DNA of 64,000 bases. Source: CAYJNO01 sp964371715 (GTDB lineage Bacteria > Bacillota_I > Bacilli_A > Erysipelotrichales > Erysipelotrichaceae). The DNA is taken from NCBI GenBank assembly GCA_964371715.1, contig CAYJNO010000010.1:1-64000 (forward strand). Reading direction: 5' to 3'. Below are positions 35,598 to 44,523 of the stretch, piece by piece. The notes under the pieces are model-generated. The model was not told where the DNA came from. It did not search any database and saw only the letters and a program-made list of their open reading frames with translations. Both the position numbers and the translations under genes were made by a program. Position 1 is the stretch's first letter. Each line of letters starts with the position of its first letter.

Positions 35598-38098
35598 TAT
35601 TTTATCTCTTTCTTTAATTGATCAATTAATAATAAGGCTTCCATTGGTGTTAAACTATTTACTTCTATCATCTTCAATTTATCAATAATTGGTTGATTTT
35701 TATCATCAATTATTACTGGTTTTTCATTATTTGATTCCATAACAAATAATGGCTCCATATAACCACCATTGTCATTTTCATAGGTACCTAATAAAAATTT
35801 AGCTCTGTTTAATATTTCATCTGGTAAATGTGCAAGTCTTGCAACATTAATACCATAAGATTTATTAGCTTTACCTTTTTTTACTTGATACATAAAAGTT
35901 ACATGATCATTTTCCTCATGCACTATTACTTGATAATTTTTGATATTATTAAATTCTTTTTCTAAAGTTGTTAATTCGTGATAATGAGTTGAAAATAATG
36001 TTTTACAACCTATTTTTTGACTAATATATTCAACCATTGATCTTGCAATACTTAAGCCATCATAAGTACTTGTCCCACGTCCAATTTCATCAAAAATTAA
36101 TAATGAATTATTAGTAGCATTACTAATGGCAAAGTTTGCTTCACTCATTTCAACCATAAACGTTGATTGCCCACTTAAAATATCATCACTAGCTCCAATT
36201 CTTGTAAATATTGCATCAAAGATTGGTAGTTTTAAACTATTACATGGAACATATAACCCCATTTGTGCCATAACTACAATTAAAGCTACTTGTCGCATAT
36301 ATGTTGATTTTCCACCCATATTTGGACCCGTAATTAACGATATTGCATCATTTTTTTTAATTATACAATCATTTGAAACATATTTATCTTTCATCATTGT
36401 TTCTAGAATTGGATGACGACCTTTTACTAATTCTAAATCAGTTTCTACAAATTCTGGTCTAACATAACTTCTTTGATTACTAATTAAACTAAAAGCATAT
36501 AAACAATCAATATAAGCTAGCTTTTGTGCCATAATTTGTAAACGATAAGCAAAAGTTTTAATATATTCAATTAATTCGTCAAATAATGCTATTTCTTTTC
36601 TAATCGCTTTATCAAAGGCATTTAAAATTAAATCTTCTTTTTCTTTTAACTCATTTGTAATATAACGTTCTTGATTTGTTAATGTTTGTTTTCTTATATA
36701 GCCATATTCATCTTTAACTAAATGTACATTTCCTTTAGATACCTCAATATAATAACCAAATACTTTATTATAACCAATCTTTAAATTCTTTATTCCTGTT
36801 TTTTCTTTTTCTATTTGTTCTTGTCTTAATATCCAATCTTTTGAATCATTTGAAAGCATTAATAGTTCATCTAACTCTTGATCATATCCGTGTTTAAAAA
36901 CACCGCCATCTTTAATATTAAAGTTAGCATCTTCTTTAATGGCATTTTCAAGTCTATGATATAATTCATAACAATCATCAAAATCTACTAAACTTTCAAA
37001 ATCAATATTAAAACTTAATAATTCCTTAATATTTGGAATTACCTTTAATGTTTTCATTAATCTTATAGCATCATTTGGACTAAATGTTTTTAGTGATAAT
37101 TTAGCCACTATTCTTTCAATATCATATAGTTCATTTAAATTAACTTTCAAATCATCTTGTAATACTAAATTATTTTTAATGATGGTTACTTGTTCTAATC
37201 TTTCTTCAATACTTGAAACACTTAATAACGGTTTTTGTATTAATTCTTTTAAATGTCTTGAACCCATTGAACTTAAACAGCGATTTAAAAAATTGTATAA
37301 AGTTATGCTGTTATTTTCTTCATTTATTGGTTTAACTAATTCTAGGTTTAATAGGGTATTATAATCTAAACGCATATATTGATCCAAGTTTAAAATATTT
37401 AATTTTTGCAGATGATCAACACTTGATTTTTGTGTTTCATTTAAATAGTTAACTAATAGTTTATAAGCTTCAATTATTCTAGGGTCATTTACATCTTCAT
37501 AAAGACTTAAATATTTATTATCAAGTTCATTAAAACTAGATTTTGATATTACAATATCTAACTCTATTGGTAATTGTTTTTCACATACAACGATCTCTTT
37601 AACATTATATTTATTGATAATTGCTTTTAGTTCTAAAATATTATGATCTATTGTTAAAGCATTACTAATACCTGTACTTAAATCAATCAAGACAATAGCA
37701 TAGCCATATTGAAAATCATAAAGACTAGCTATATTAATAATAGTAGTTTCATCTTCTTCTTTCATGATAGTACCTGGAGTAATTATTTTAACCACATCTC
37801 TATTTACCATCTTTCCAGCTTTAGCTTCTTCTAATTGTTCAACAATTGCTACTTTATAACCTTTTTCAACTAATTTATTAATATATGAAGTTGAAGAATG
37901 GTGAGGAACACCACACATTGGTACCTTTTCTTCAACACCTGCACTTCTGCCAGTTAATACTAAATCTAACTCTTTACTTGCTACTTTGGCATCTTCAAAA
38001 AACATCTCATAAAAATCTCCAAGACGATAAAATAATATAGAATCTTGATATTTTTCTTTAATTGCTAAATACTGCAACATCATTGGTGTATAACTCAT
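35597..38098 (-). CDS. mutS: DNA mismatch repair protein MutS
   Basis: 833 residues. The N-terminal mismatch-reading motif is visible as DSILFYRLGDFYEMFFEDA (Phe-x-Glu wedge), the Walker A as GPNMGGKSTYMRQ at 591-603, Walker B as LLIFDEIGRGTSTYDG, and STHYHEL near 690. The C-terminal clamp part is short. It is first in the mutS-mutL-miaA-tcdA-radical SAM operon. GAGGTAAG precedes the ATG, and a TGTTATAAT promoter lies at 38123. Confidence 0.97.
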   Translation of the reverse strand: MSYTPMMLQYLAIKEKYQDSILFYRLGDFYEMFFEDAKVASKELDLVLTGRSAGVEEKVPMCGVPHHSSTSYINKLVEKGYKVAIVEQLEEAKAGKMVNRDVVKIITPGTIMKEEDETTIINIASLYDFQYGYAIVLIDLSTGISNALTIDHNILELKAIINKYNVKEIVVCEKQLPIELDIVISKSSFNELDNKYLSLYEDVNDPRIIEAYKLLVNYLNETQKSSVDHLQKLNILNLDQYMRLDYNTLLNLELVKPINEENNSITLYNFLNRCLSSMGSRHLKELIQKPLLSVSSIEERLEQVTIIKNNLVLQDDLKVNLNELYDIERIVAKLSLKTFSPNDAIRLMKTLKVIPNIKELLSFNIDFESLVDFDDCYELYHRLENAIKEDANFNIKDGGVFKHGYDQELDELLMLSNDSKDWILRQEQIEKEKTGIKNLKIGYNKVFGYYIEVSKGNVHLVKDEYGYIRKQTLTNQERYITNELKEKEDLILNAFDKAIRKEIALFDELIEYIKTFAYRLQIMAQKLAYIDCLYAFSLISNQRSYVRPEFVETDLELVKGRHPILETMMKDKYVSNDCIIKKNDAISLITGPNMGGKSTYMRQVALIVVMAQMGLYVPCNSLKLPIFDAIFTRIGASDDILSGQSTFMVEMSEANFAISNATNNSLLIFDEIGRGTSTYDGLSIARSMVEYISQKIGCKTLFSTHYHELTTLEKEFNNIKNYQVIVHEENDHVTFMYQVKKGKANKSYGINVARLAHLPDEILNRAKFLLGTYENDNGGYMEPLFVMESNNEKPVIIDDKNQPIIDKLKMIEVNSLTPMEALLLIDQLKKEIK

Positions 38099-38122
38099 AA
38101 CTTACCTCATTTACTAACAAAT

Positions 38123-38128
38123 ATTATA
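38123..38128 (-). promoter_or_regulatory. Extended -10 promoter of mutS operon
   Basis: Minus-strand TGTTATAAT, about 25 bases before the mutS ATG. No matching -35. Confidence 0.55.
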
Positions 38129-38197
38129 ACATATAAATATCTTAACTATACGTAAATTTAAAATCTATATTAAACATTTTTCCTTATTAAACATAAA

Positions 38198-38238
38198 AAA
38201 AGTTGTACTTAACAAATGATTGTTATAGTACAACTTTT
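38198..38238 (-). terminator. Terminator of MarR / amino-acid importer operon
   Basis: AAAAGTTGTACT pairs with AGTACAACTTTT and inner TAACAA with TTGTTA, giving a nearly unbroken 18-bp stem followed by T residues on the minus strand, right after the marR-type stop. Confidence 0.92.
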
Positions 38239-38240
38239 AT

Positions 38241-38663
38241 TTATTTTAGAAAATTATTTTCGATGGCATTTAGTACTTTTTTGAATGTTTGAAGATCTTC
38301 GGTATTAATATTCTTATATTGTGTTTCATATAAATCATTAGATATTCTTAATACATCTACTTTTAATTTTTGACCCTCTTCAGTTAACTTTACAATAGTC
38401 TGTCTTTTATCATTTTCATTTTTCTCAATAACTACCAACCCCTTATTACTTAATTTTTCAATTAAGGTAGTTACTGTTTGAGGTTTTTTATTTATCGCTT
38501 TAGCAATGTTACACATCGTTACAGCTTCTTTATCAAAAAGAACTCGTAAAATTGTTCCATGGGATGACACTAAGTCTTTATATCCTATTTTTTGTAATTC
38601 CAAATTAATAAATTCACTCATTAAATTATTAATCTTTGATATTTTATTAAAAGTATTATCCAT
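38241..38663 (-). CDS. MarR family transcriptional regulator
   Basis: 140 residues, usual length. The winged helix lies at about residues 30-110: AVTMCNIAKAINKKPQTVTT is the recognition helix-turn-helix, then LSNKGLVVIEKNENDKRQTI is the wing with the conserved Asp-x-Arg. It overlaps the upstream ATPase gene by 8 bases, so it is the last gene of the amino-acid importer operon whose promoter carries an 18-bp palindrome. Autoregulation of the importer is the natural reading; the ligand is unknown. Confidence 0.9.
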   Translation of the reverse strand: MDNTFNKISKINNLMSEFINLELQKIGYKDLVSSHGTILRVLFDKEAVTMCNIAKAINKKPQTVTTLIEKLSNKGLVVIEKNENDKRQTIVKLTEEGQKLKVDVLRISNDLYETQYKNINTEDLQTFKKVLNAIENNFLK

Positions 38664-39390
38664 TCATATTCCATCCTAACAGTTTACTAAGAAATATTTT
38701 TAACTTTTCACTTTTTGGATTTTTAAACACTTCACTTGTTTTACCATATTCTTCAAGTTTACCACCTGTTAAAAATGCTACTTTATCACATGCATGATAG
38801 GCGAATCCCATTTCATGAGTGACAATAATAAAATTCATTCCTTCTTTTTTCAACTCATTGACTAAATCTAAAACCTCAGTAGTGTACTCTGGATCTAAAG
38901 CGCTTGTAGGTTCATCTAATAATAAGAACTGTGGTTTATGTGCTATGGCTCTAGCAATTGAAATCCTTTGAATTTGGCCACCTGATAACTCTTTTGGTAG
39001 TTTATTGATATCATTTTCTAAACCAAAACGCTTCAACAATTCAAACGCACGATTGTATGCGTCTTCTTTACTATAATTATGAACTTTAATTAATGGTAAA
39101 GTTATATTACTAATAGCACTTAAATGACTTAATAATCCATTTTGTTGAAATACAAAACCAACATTTTTTATATAATTTTGCATATTATTTTCTGTTATTA
39201 ACTCTTCATTCAAATAATAATCTCCACTTGTTTTACTAATTAATCCACCAAGTAATCTGAGTAATGTTGATTTACCACCACCAGATGGTCCAATTATCGC
39301 CAGCGTTGATATTTCATCATCAAAGTCAATATCATCTAAGACTAAGTTGTCATCAAATTGTTTTCTTAACTTATTAAGCTTTATGTGCAT
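38656..39390 (-). CDS. Amino-acid ABC importer ATP-binding protein
   Basis: 244 residues, GlnQ/HisP type. Walker A GPSGGGKST near residue 34, Q-loop VFQQNGLLSHLSAISNITLP, signature ELSGGQIQRISIARAI near 138, Walker B FLLLDEPTSALDP and IIVTHEMGFAYHACD. The loop after the Q residue (QNGLLSHLSA) is slightly unlike the usual QFNLFPHLT. It overlaps the permease gene by 17 bases. Confidence 0.93.
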   Translation of the reverse strand: MHIKLNKLRKQFDDNLVLDDIDFDDEISTLAIIGPSGGGKSTLLRLLGGLISKTSGDYYLNEELITENNMQNYIKNVGFVFQQNGLLSHLSAISNITLPLIKVHNYSKEDAYNRAFELLKRFGLENDINKLPKELSGGQIQRISIARAIAHKPQFLLLDEPTSALDPEYTTEVLDLVNELKKEGMNFIIVTHEMGFAYHACDKVAFLTGGKLEEYGKTSEVFKNPKSEKLKIFLSKLLGWNMNG

Positions 39391-40156
39391 AGCTAAACCT
39401 CTTCTCTAATTCAGTAGTAATAAATGACATTGGTAATGTAAATAATAAGTATAATCCTGCAAGTAATAAGTAAGCTTCAAAGAATTGGAAATCTGTGGCA
39501 GTAATCTCTGTCATAATATGTGTTATTTCTATAATTGAAATAACTGATAATAATGATGAATCCTTTACTATTGAGGCAAATTGGCCAGTCAATGATGGCA
39601 GTGTACGTGCAATTAATTGCGGTAAAACAACATTTGTTAAGGTTTGAGTTTTATTTAAACCTATTACCTTTGCAATTTCTAATTGTTGTTTATCTAATGA
39701 TAATATACTTCCTCGAATAATTTCCGCAATATATGCACCTTCAAATATTGACAAGATAATAATACCTGCAAAAACACGATCATTTATCCCTAATGCTGTT
39801 CCAACAATATAATAGAATAAATAAATTTGTGAAATTAGTGGTGTACCTCGAATTAAAGTAACATAAATATTCGCAAAAGAATTTAAAATAATTATTCTAG
39901 ATTGCTTCATTGCAACTACTAAAACACCAATTATTAAACTTAAGACTAAACTGCCTGCACTAATATAAAGTGTCATTTGAAGACCTGATAATATTCTTAA
40001 TCTATATGGCCAAAGACCCATAAAATCAATATTTACATTTATTTGTTTCAAAGCCAATACAATACCTACAACAAGTAATACTAATATAATACTTGAATTA
40101 AATGTTTTTACCGTAGTACTAACTTTTTCATCTTTTTTTCTAATAAACAATCCCAT
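39374..40156 (-). CDS. Amino-acid ABC importer permease
   Basis: 260 residues of the HisM/GlnP type with five to six membrane segments. LQMTLYISAGSLVLSLIIGV, TLIRGTPLISQIYLFYYIV and the EAA loop FEGAYIAEIIRGSILSLDKQ then EIAKVIGLNKTQT are the family pattern. A single permease gene implies a homodimeric channel. It lies one base after the binding-protein gene. Confidence 0.93.
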   Translation of the reverse strand: MGLFIRKKDEKVSTTVKTFNSSIILVLLVVGIVLALKQINVNIDFMGLWPYRLRILSGLQMTLYISAGSLVLSLIIGVLVVAMKQSRIIILNSFANIYVTLIRGTPLISQIYLFYYIVGTALGINDRVFAGIIILSIFEGAYIAEIIRGSILSLDKQQLEIAKVIGLNKTQTLTNVVLPQLIARTLPSLTGQFASIVKDSSLLSVISIIEITHIMTEITATDFQFFEAYLLLAGLYLLFTLPMSFITTELEKRFSYAHKA

Positions 40157-40157
40157 A

Positions 40158-40955
40158 CTAGTTTAGATCGAAAAACCACTCAAAACCTAATTCATCAAAT
40201 GTCTTTTCTTCCTCCAGTAAATATTTTTGTGATGTCTCTGCTAACCCACCACTACTAATGTATTCAGCTAAGAATGCATTTACTTGTTCTAAAAGTTCAG
40301 TATTTTCTTTATCAACACCAATTCCCCACATTTCTACATCTTGAAATGGAATAAATATTGGTGTTGTCGTTTCTAAGTTTCTTTGCCAGTTACGATAAAT
40401 TGTTAATTGATCATAAATAAAGGCATCCGCATTACCTAGAATAACTTCTGTCACTGCTGCACTTTCATCAGCTAAGACAATTACTTCAGCATTTTTAATA
40501 TTTTTTTCTGCATAAATATGTCCAGTTGAGCCAGACTTTACAGCTAAGGTATTTCCTTCTTGATCTAAGTCTTCAATTGATTCAATACCAGCTTCAGTAT
40601 TTGTTAATAGAGCTAAATATGACTTAGCATATGGGTCTGAAAAATTAATAGTTTCTTTTCTTTCTTCTGTAATTGTCATTGATGAGATAACTACATCTAC
40701 TGCACCTGTTTTAAGTGATGGAATAAGTCCAGCCCAATCGATATTTTCGATTATTACCTCTTTTCCTAAATATTCACCTAAGTCTTTCGCAATATCTACA
40801 CTTACTCCTATTGGATTACCAGCTTCATCTTTTGTTTCAAATGGCGGGTATGCAAGTTCCATTCCGACTCTTAATACATCTTCGTTATTTGATTCATTAC
40901 TTGTACATGCACTAAGCATGAATATCGATAAAATTAAAATTAATATTTTTTTCAT
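40158..40955 (-). CDS. Amino-acid ABC importer substrate-binding lipoprotein
   Basis: 265 residues. The lipobox LSAC puts the lipidated cysteine at residue 17, so the protein is tethered outside the membrane. RVGMELAYPPFETKDEAGN, DVVISSMTITEERKETINFS and FIYDQLTIY are the SBP_bac_3 (PF00497) pattern for polar amino acids. An in-frame start at 41033 would put a 26-residue tail before the signal peptide; GGAG before ATG 40955 supports the shorter form. It heads a four-gene operon with a regulator at the end. Confidence 0.93.
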   Translation of the reverse strand: MKKILILILSIFMLSACTSNESNNEDVLRVGMELAYPPFETKDEAGNPIGVSVDIAKDLGEYLGKEVIIENIDWAGLIPSLKTGAVDVVISSMTITEERKETINFSDPYAKSYLALLTNTEAGIESIEDLDQEGNTLAVKSGSTGHIYAEKNIKNAEVIVLADESAAVTEVILGNADAFIYDQLTIYRNWQRNLETTTPIFIPFQDVEMWGIGVDKENTELLEQVNAFLAEYISSGGLAETSQKYLLEEEKTFDELGFEWFFDLN

Positions 40956-40979
40956 AAATTTCTCCGTTCTACGAAATCT

Positions 40980-41008
40980 ATTATATTTCGATATCGAAAT
41001 AATGTCAA
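40980..41008 (-). promoter_or_regulatory. Consensus promoter of amino-acid importer operon
   Basis: On the minus strand TTGACA (41003-41008) and TATAAT (40980-40985) are both perfect with a 17-base spacer. It is the best vegetative promoter in the window, 25 bases before the ATG. Confidence 0.9.
40984..41001. promoter_or_regulatory. 18-bp palindromic operator, likely MarR site
   Basis: TATTTCGATATCGAAATA is a perfect 18-base palindrome filling the promoter spacer and overlapping the -10. A regulator bound here would block polymerase. The MarR-type gene at the end of the same operon is the obvious candidate. Confidence 0.75.
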
Positions 41009-41118
41009 ATGATATAATTATATTACTTTTCAATTAATAAATATCATTTTATATCAAAATACTATTTATTAGTTTAATTATAATCAATATTGTTCATCAA
41101 ATTTTCACATATGCATAG

Positions 41119-41147
41119 TTGAAATATAGATATCTATATGCTATTAT
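41119..41147 (+). promoter_or_regulatory. Promoter of htpG
   Basis: TTGAAA (41119-41124) and TATTAT (41142-41147) with a 17-base spacer. The transcription start would fall inside the CIRCE element. Confidence 0.75.
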
Positions 41148-41148
41148 A

Positions 41149-41175
41149 TTAGCAGTCACTTAAGTTGAGTGCTAA
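41149..41175. promoter_or_regulatory. CIRCE element (HrcA operator) before htpG
   Basis: TTAGCAGTC, nine bases, GAGTGCTAA: one mismatch to the consensus TTAGCACTC-N9-GAGTGCTAA, with the right half perfect. It directly abuts the ribosome binding site GGAGG, so HrcA would control htpG here. Confidence 0.9.
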
Positions 41176-41184
41176 GGAGGAATA

Positions 41185-43080
41185 ATGTTAAAACAAGAAT
41201 TTAAAGCAGAATCTAAACGTTTATTAGATTTAATGATTCATTCAATTTATACTAATCGTGAAATATTTTTAAGAGAGATTATCTCAAATGCTTCAGATGC
41301 CTTAGATAAAAGACATTTTATTAGTTTGACTGATGATTCAAAACGTTTAAACAATGAAGATTTAAAAATATTAATAGAGTTAAATAAAGATTTAAGAACA
41401 ATCACTATCACTGATAATGGTATTGGTATGTCTAAAGAAGAGCTTGAAACAAATCTTGGAACTATCGCGAAAAGTGGTTCATTAGATTTTAAAAAAGAAG
41501 TTGGTGAAGATGACAACAACATTGATATTATCGGTCAATTTGGTGTAGGATTTTATTCAGCATTTATAGTTGCGAAAAGAGTAATTGTAGAAACAAAGAG
41601 TGCAAATGATAATACAGCATATTCATGGATTTCATCAGGTGCTGATGGTTATACAATTTCAGAAATATTAAAAAATGAAATCGGTACTAAAATTATAATT
41701 GAATTAAATGATAATACTGATGATATTAATTATGATGAATACTTAGATAGTTTTGTGATTAAAAACTTAATTACTAAATATTCTGATTATGTTAGATATC
41801 CAATTATGATGGAAATGGAAAGATATGTTCCTGCTGAAAATCCAGAAGAAGAAGGAAAAACTGTATTAGAGTTACAAACAATTAATTCAATGGTTCCTTT
41901 ATGGAAAAAAAGCAAAAAAGATATTTCAACTGAAGAATATAATGATTTTTATAAAACAAAATTTACTGACTGGCAAGATCCAGCTAAAGTAATTCACTAT
42001 AATATTGAAGGTAATGTATCATATAATGCCTTATTATATATTCCATCACATACACCATTTAACTTCTATTCTTCAGAATTTGAAGCTGGTATTAAACTAT
42101 ACACTAAAGGTGTTTTCATCTTAGATAAAGCAAAAGATTTATTGCCAGATCACTTTAGATTTGTTAAAGGATTAGTCGATTCTAATGATTTAAACTTAAA
42201 TATATCTCGTGAAATCTTACAACAGGATTCACAAGTATTAGCACTTAAAAAATCAATAGAAAAGAAAATTAAATCATCTTTATTAGATATGCTGAAAAAT
42301 GATCGTGAAGAGTATGAAAAATTCTTTGATAATTTTGGTTTACAATTAAAATTTGGAATTTATAATAACTATGGTCAACATAAAGATGAGCTAAAAGATT
42401 TAATTATCTTTAAATCTTCATTTGAGGATAAGTATACAACACTTAAAGAATATATTGAAAGATTAAAAGAAAATCAAGATAAAATCTATTTTGCAAGTGG
42501 TGAATCAATTGAACAAATTAAAAAATTACCACAAATTGAAAGAGTAATTGATAAAGGATATGAAGTATTATATTTAACTGATAATGTTGACGAGTTTGCA
42601 ATAAATATCTTAAATTCATATGAAGATAAAGCATTTAAGTCTGTAAATCAGGGTGATTTAGAATTAGATACAGCTGAAGAAAAAGAAGAGTTAGTTAAAC
42701 AAAATGAAGAGAACAAAGACTTATTAGCTGAAATGACTAAAGCATTAGAGTCAAAAGTTAAAGAAGTACGTATTTCTTCACGTTTAAAATCTCATCCAGT
42801 ATGTTTAGTTACTGATGATGGATTATCAATTGAAATGGAAAAAGTTTTGAAAAATAATCCAGAAGGTAAAGATATCAAAGCTACAAAAATCTTAGAAATT
42901 AATAAAGATCATGAAATCTTTAAAGCTTTACAAAACATTTATCCACAAGATACTTCAGTTGTTGATGATTATGCAAGTGTCTTATATAATCAAGCATTAT
43001 TAATCGAAGGATTAACAATCGAAGATCCAATTGATTATGCAAACAAAGTTTGTGCTTTAATGATTAAAGCATCAAAATAA
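41185..43080 (+). CDS. htpG: Chaperone HtpG (Hsp90)
   Basis: 631 residues, full length. The GHKL ATPase opens with NREIFLREIISNASDALDK and has ITDNGIGM, GTIAKSGS and IGQFGVGFYSAF; the middle domain has NLNISREILQQD with the catalytic Arg. The C-terminal dimer domain is present. GGAGG is 4 bases before the ATG. It is a single gene with its own promoter, CIRCE site and terminator. Confidence 0.97.
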   Translation: MLKQEFKAESKRLLDLMIHSIYTNREIFLREIISNASDALDKRHFISLTDDSKRLNNEDLKILIELNKDLRTITITDNGIGMSKEELETNLGTIAKSGSLDFKKEVGEDDNNIDIIGQFGVGFYSAFIVAKRVIVETKSANDNTAYSWISSGADGYTISEILKNEIGTKIIIELNDNTDDINYDEYLDSFVIKNLITKYSDYVRYPIMMEMERYVPAENPEEEGKTVLELQTINSMVPLWKKSKKDISTEEYNDFYKTKFTDWQDPAKVIHYNIEGNVSYNALLYIPSHTPFNFYSSEFEAGIKLYTKGVFILDKAKDLLPDHFRFVKGLVDSNDLNLNISREILQQDSQVLALKKSIEKKIKSSLLDMLKNDREEYEKFFDNFGLQLKFGIYNNYGQHKDELKDLIIFKSSFEDKYTTLKEYIERLKENQDKIYFASGESIEQIKKLPQIERVIDKGYEVLYLTDNVDEFAINILNSYEDKAFKSVNQGDLELDTAEEKEELVKQNEENKDLLAEMTKALESKVKEVRISSRLKSHPVCLVTDDGLSIEMEKVLKNNPEGKDIKATKILEINKDHEIFKALQNIYPQDTSVVDDYASVLYNQALLIEGLTIEDPIDYANKVCALMIKASK

Positions 43081-43092
43081 TAACATTGTTTA

Positions 43093-43127
43093 ATGATAGT
43101 AGATTACATTTGTAATTTACTATCATT
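43093..43127 (+). terminator. Terminator of htpG
   Basis: ATGATAGTA and TACTATCAT with inner ATTACA / TGTAAT form a stem with a small loop, followed by TTTTT. Confidence 0.88.
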
Positions 43128-43194
43128 TTTATTGTACATATTTTAAAATAGATAGTAATTTATTTTAATTGTATTTTCAAGCTTACAATAATAA

Positions 43195-43223
43195 TTGAAC
43201 TATAATTAACCTTAACATAATAT
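43195..43223 (+). promoter_or_regulatory. Likely promoter of the 293-residue unknown
   Basis: TTGAAC, 17 bases, TAATAT, then GGAG and ATG 43255. A reasonable vegetative-type promoter. Confidence 0.5.
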
Positions 43224-43254
43224 AGTCATATGTATATAGTTAGGAGTATTAAAT

Positions 43255-44136
43255 ATGAATCAAAGATATCAATTCACTAAATTAGTAGAAAAAAAAATCA
43301 CCCCTAAAGGTTTAGCTAAATTTCATAAAAATGCTGATAAATTAATGAAACTACCATTATCAGTACAAAAATATATTGTTAATAAAGCAAGTAACAAAGA
43401 TGAGTTAATGGGATTTGTTGTCGAACCATATAGTACCTTTTTAACATTTGAAATCAACTATCAAGATGTAAGTACATATATTCCAAGTGGGTACACTCTT
43501 GTTCCAACATCACTATTTGATGATGGTCATGAAAAATATGTGGCAATAATAGGATGTTTTAACGTTCATACAACAGTGTTTTATGGTACTAGATATGAAC
43601 TCTATTTAATTGCTAAAAACAATACTACGAATATGATCTCCTGGTTAATTTGTGATTATGAATCAAATACATTTAATTATGCTCCTAAAAGTGGTTTTGT
43701 TAAAGAAACTACTAATGATTGTTTATTAACCACCAGTTTTGATGGTAACATTATTGGATATTTTAAAAGTACTAATAATATCTTAGATTTTCGACTTAAC
43801 TTAAATGAATCAAAACCTAATTACCTTAATCAAGAATTATGGATAGAAGGTAATCTTTCAATTGATTACTCCCATAACCTAAACAATAATACAAAATCAC
43901 TTTTTGGTATGGTTTTTGATCCATTGGAAATGAAAAAAGCAAATAAGGTTGAATTAAATAAAGTAACCATAAAAGATATTAATTTTTCTTTTATAAACAA
44001 TAAGTCAAAACTTATAGAGATATGTGTTTTTCCTTTTGCACAACATTATATAACAACTGTTTTTCCTAAAGAATCAAACCTAAAAAACAGTACTGACCTA
44101 TACAATGAAATAACCGACATCATAAAGAATAATTAA
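43255..44136 (+). CDS. Unknown cytosolic protein
   Basis: 293 residues, not firmly recognised. A basic helical N-terminal part (about 1-50) is followed by a mainly beta region: EPYSTFLTFEINYQDVSTYI, PSGYTLVPTSLF, and AIIGCFNVHTTVFYGTRYEL near residue 97. That layout recalls acetoacetate-decarboxylase-like or DUF2071-like beta barrels, which also pair a proline-glycine ligand strand with a long barrel, but I see no catalytic lysine I can place with confidence. No signal peptide. It has its own promoter, GGAG site and terminator. Confidence 0.6.
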   Translation: MNQRYQFTKLVEKKITPKGLAKFHKNADKLMKLPLSVQKYIVNKASNKDELMGFVVEPYSTFLTFEINYQDVSTYIPSGYTLVPTSLFDDGHEKYVAIIGCFNVHTTVFYGTRYELYLIAKNNTTNMISWLICDYESNTFNYAPKSGFVKETTNDCLLTTSFDGNIIGYFKSTNNILDFRLNLNESKPNYLNQELWIEGNLSIDYSHNLNNNTKSLFGMVFDPLEMKKANKVELNKVTIKDINFSFINNKSKLIEICVFPFAQHYITTVFPKESNLKNSTDLYNEITDIIKNN

Positions 44137-44176
44137 AAATATTAATTTTTATATATTTTGCTATTACTTTTATATT

Positions 44177-44208
44177 AAACATATTCAATTACACGAATAT
44201 GTTTTTTT
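44177..44208 (+). terminator. Terminator after 293-residue unknown
   Basis: AAACATATTC and GAATATGTTT pair around an eight-base loop and continue into a T run. Confidence 0.85.
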
Positions 44209-44406
44209 ATATTTTTTAAATAATTTACATTTTTTTGTAAATTTTGTTTAAATATCCGATGAAAAATTTTTAAATTTAAATTAACAATAAAATATAAACA
44301 CTTCACATAGAACAATATATATAAAAAGTACATTAATATTTCTTAAATGTTACACACATATGAATTTATATGTTTAAAAAGACAAGTTTTAAATTCAAAA
44401 CGACAA
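44209..44406. other. AT-rich spacer without a gene
   Basis: About 200 bases with no open reading frame of note, no RNA fold I recognise and no repeat. It separates the terminator from the sugar-importer promoter. Confidence 0.6.
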
Positions 44407-44421
44407 ATGTAAGCGCATTTA
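44407..44421. promoter_or_regulatory. cre-like (CcpA or LacI-type) site
   Basis: ATGTAAGCGCATTTA fits the cre consensus WTGNAANCGNWNNCW with one mismatch, and has AAATG...CATTT arms. It lies just upstream of TATACT (44428-44433), covering the -35 and spacer of the sugar importer, where binding would repress. Confidence 0.65.
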
Positions 44422-44427
44422 TTGGGT

Positions 44428-44433
44428 TATACT
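44428..44433 (+). promoter_or_regulatory. -10 of sugar importer operon
   Basis: TATACT, six bases after the cre-like site, about 90 bases before the first ATG. This leaves a leader of roughly 80 bases holding two hairpins. Confidence 0.5.
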
Positions 44434-44447
44434 AAAGAAGAATTATG

Positions 44448-44466
44448 AAGTGAAGTTATTTCACTT
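44448..44466 (+). promoter_or_regulatory. Leader hairpin 1
   Basis: AAGTGAA and TTCACTT pair around a five-base loop in the leader of the sugar importer mRNA. There is no T run, so it is not a terminator. Confidence 0.45.
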
Positions 44467-44492
44467 ATCTATTCTAATAATATGAAAGGAGA

Positions 44493-44514
44493 GTATACAA
44501 ATTAAATTGTATAC
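44493..44514 (+). promoter_or_regulatory. Leader hairpin 2 / palindrome
   Basis: GTATACAA and TTGTATAC pair perfectly around ATTAAA. An AAAGGAG lies before it and AGGGGA after it, 3-4 bases from the ATG. It may protect the mRNA 5' end, control ribosome access or be a DNA operator. Confidence 0.5.
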
Positions 44515-44523
44515 AGGGGAAAA

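Noticed and set aside
44483..44506. Leader peptide MKGEYTN before the sugar importer
   Set aside because: The ATG has no binding site of its own; its codons are the AAAGGAG run and the hairpin arm, so a coding role is unlikely.
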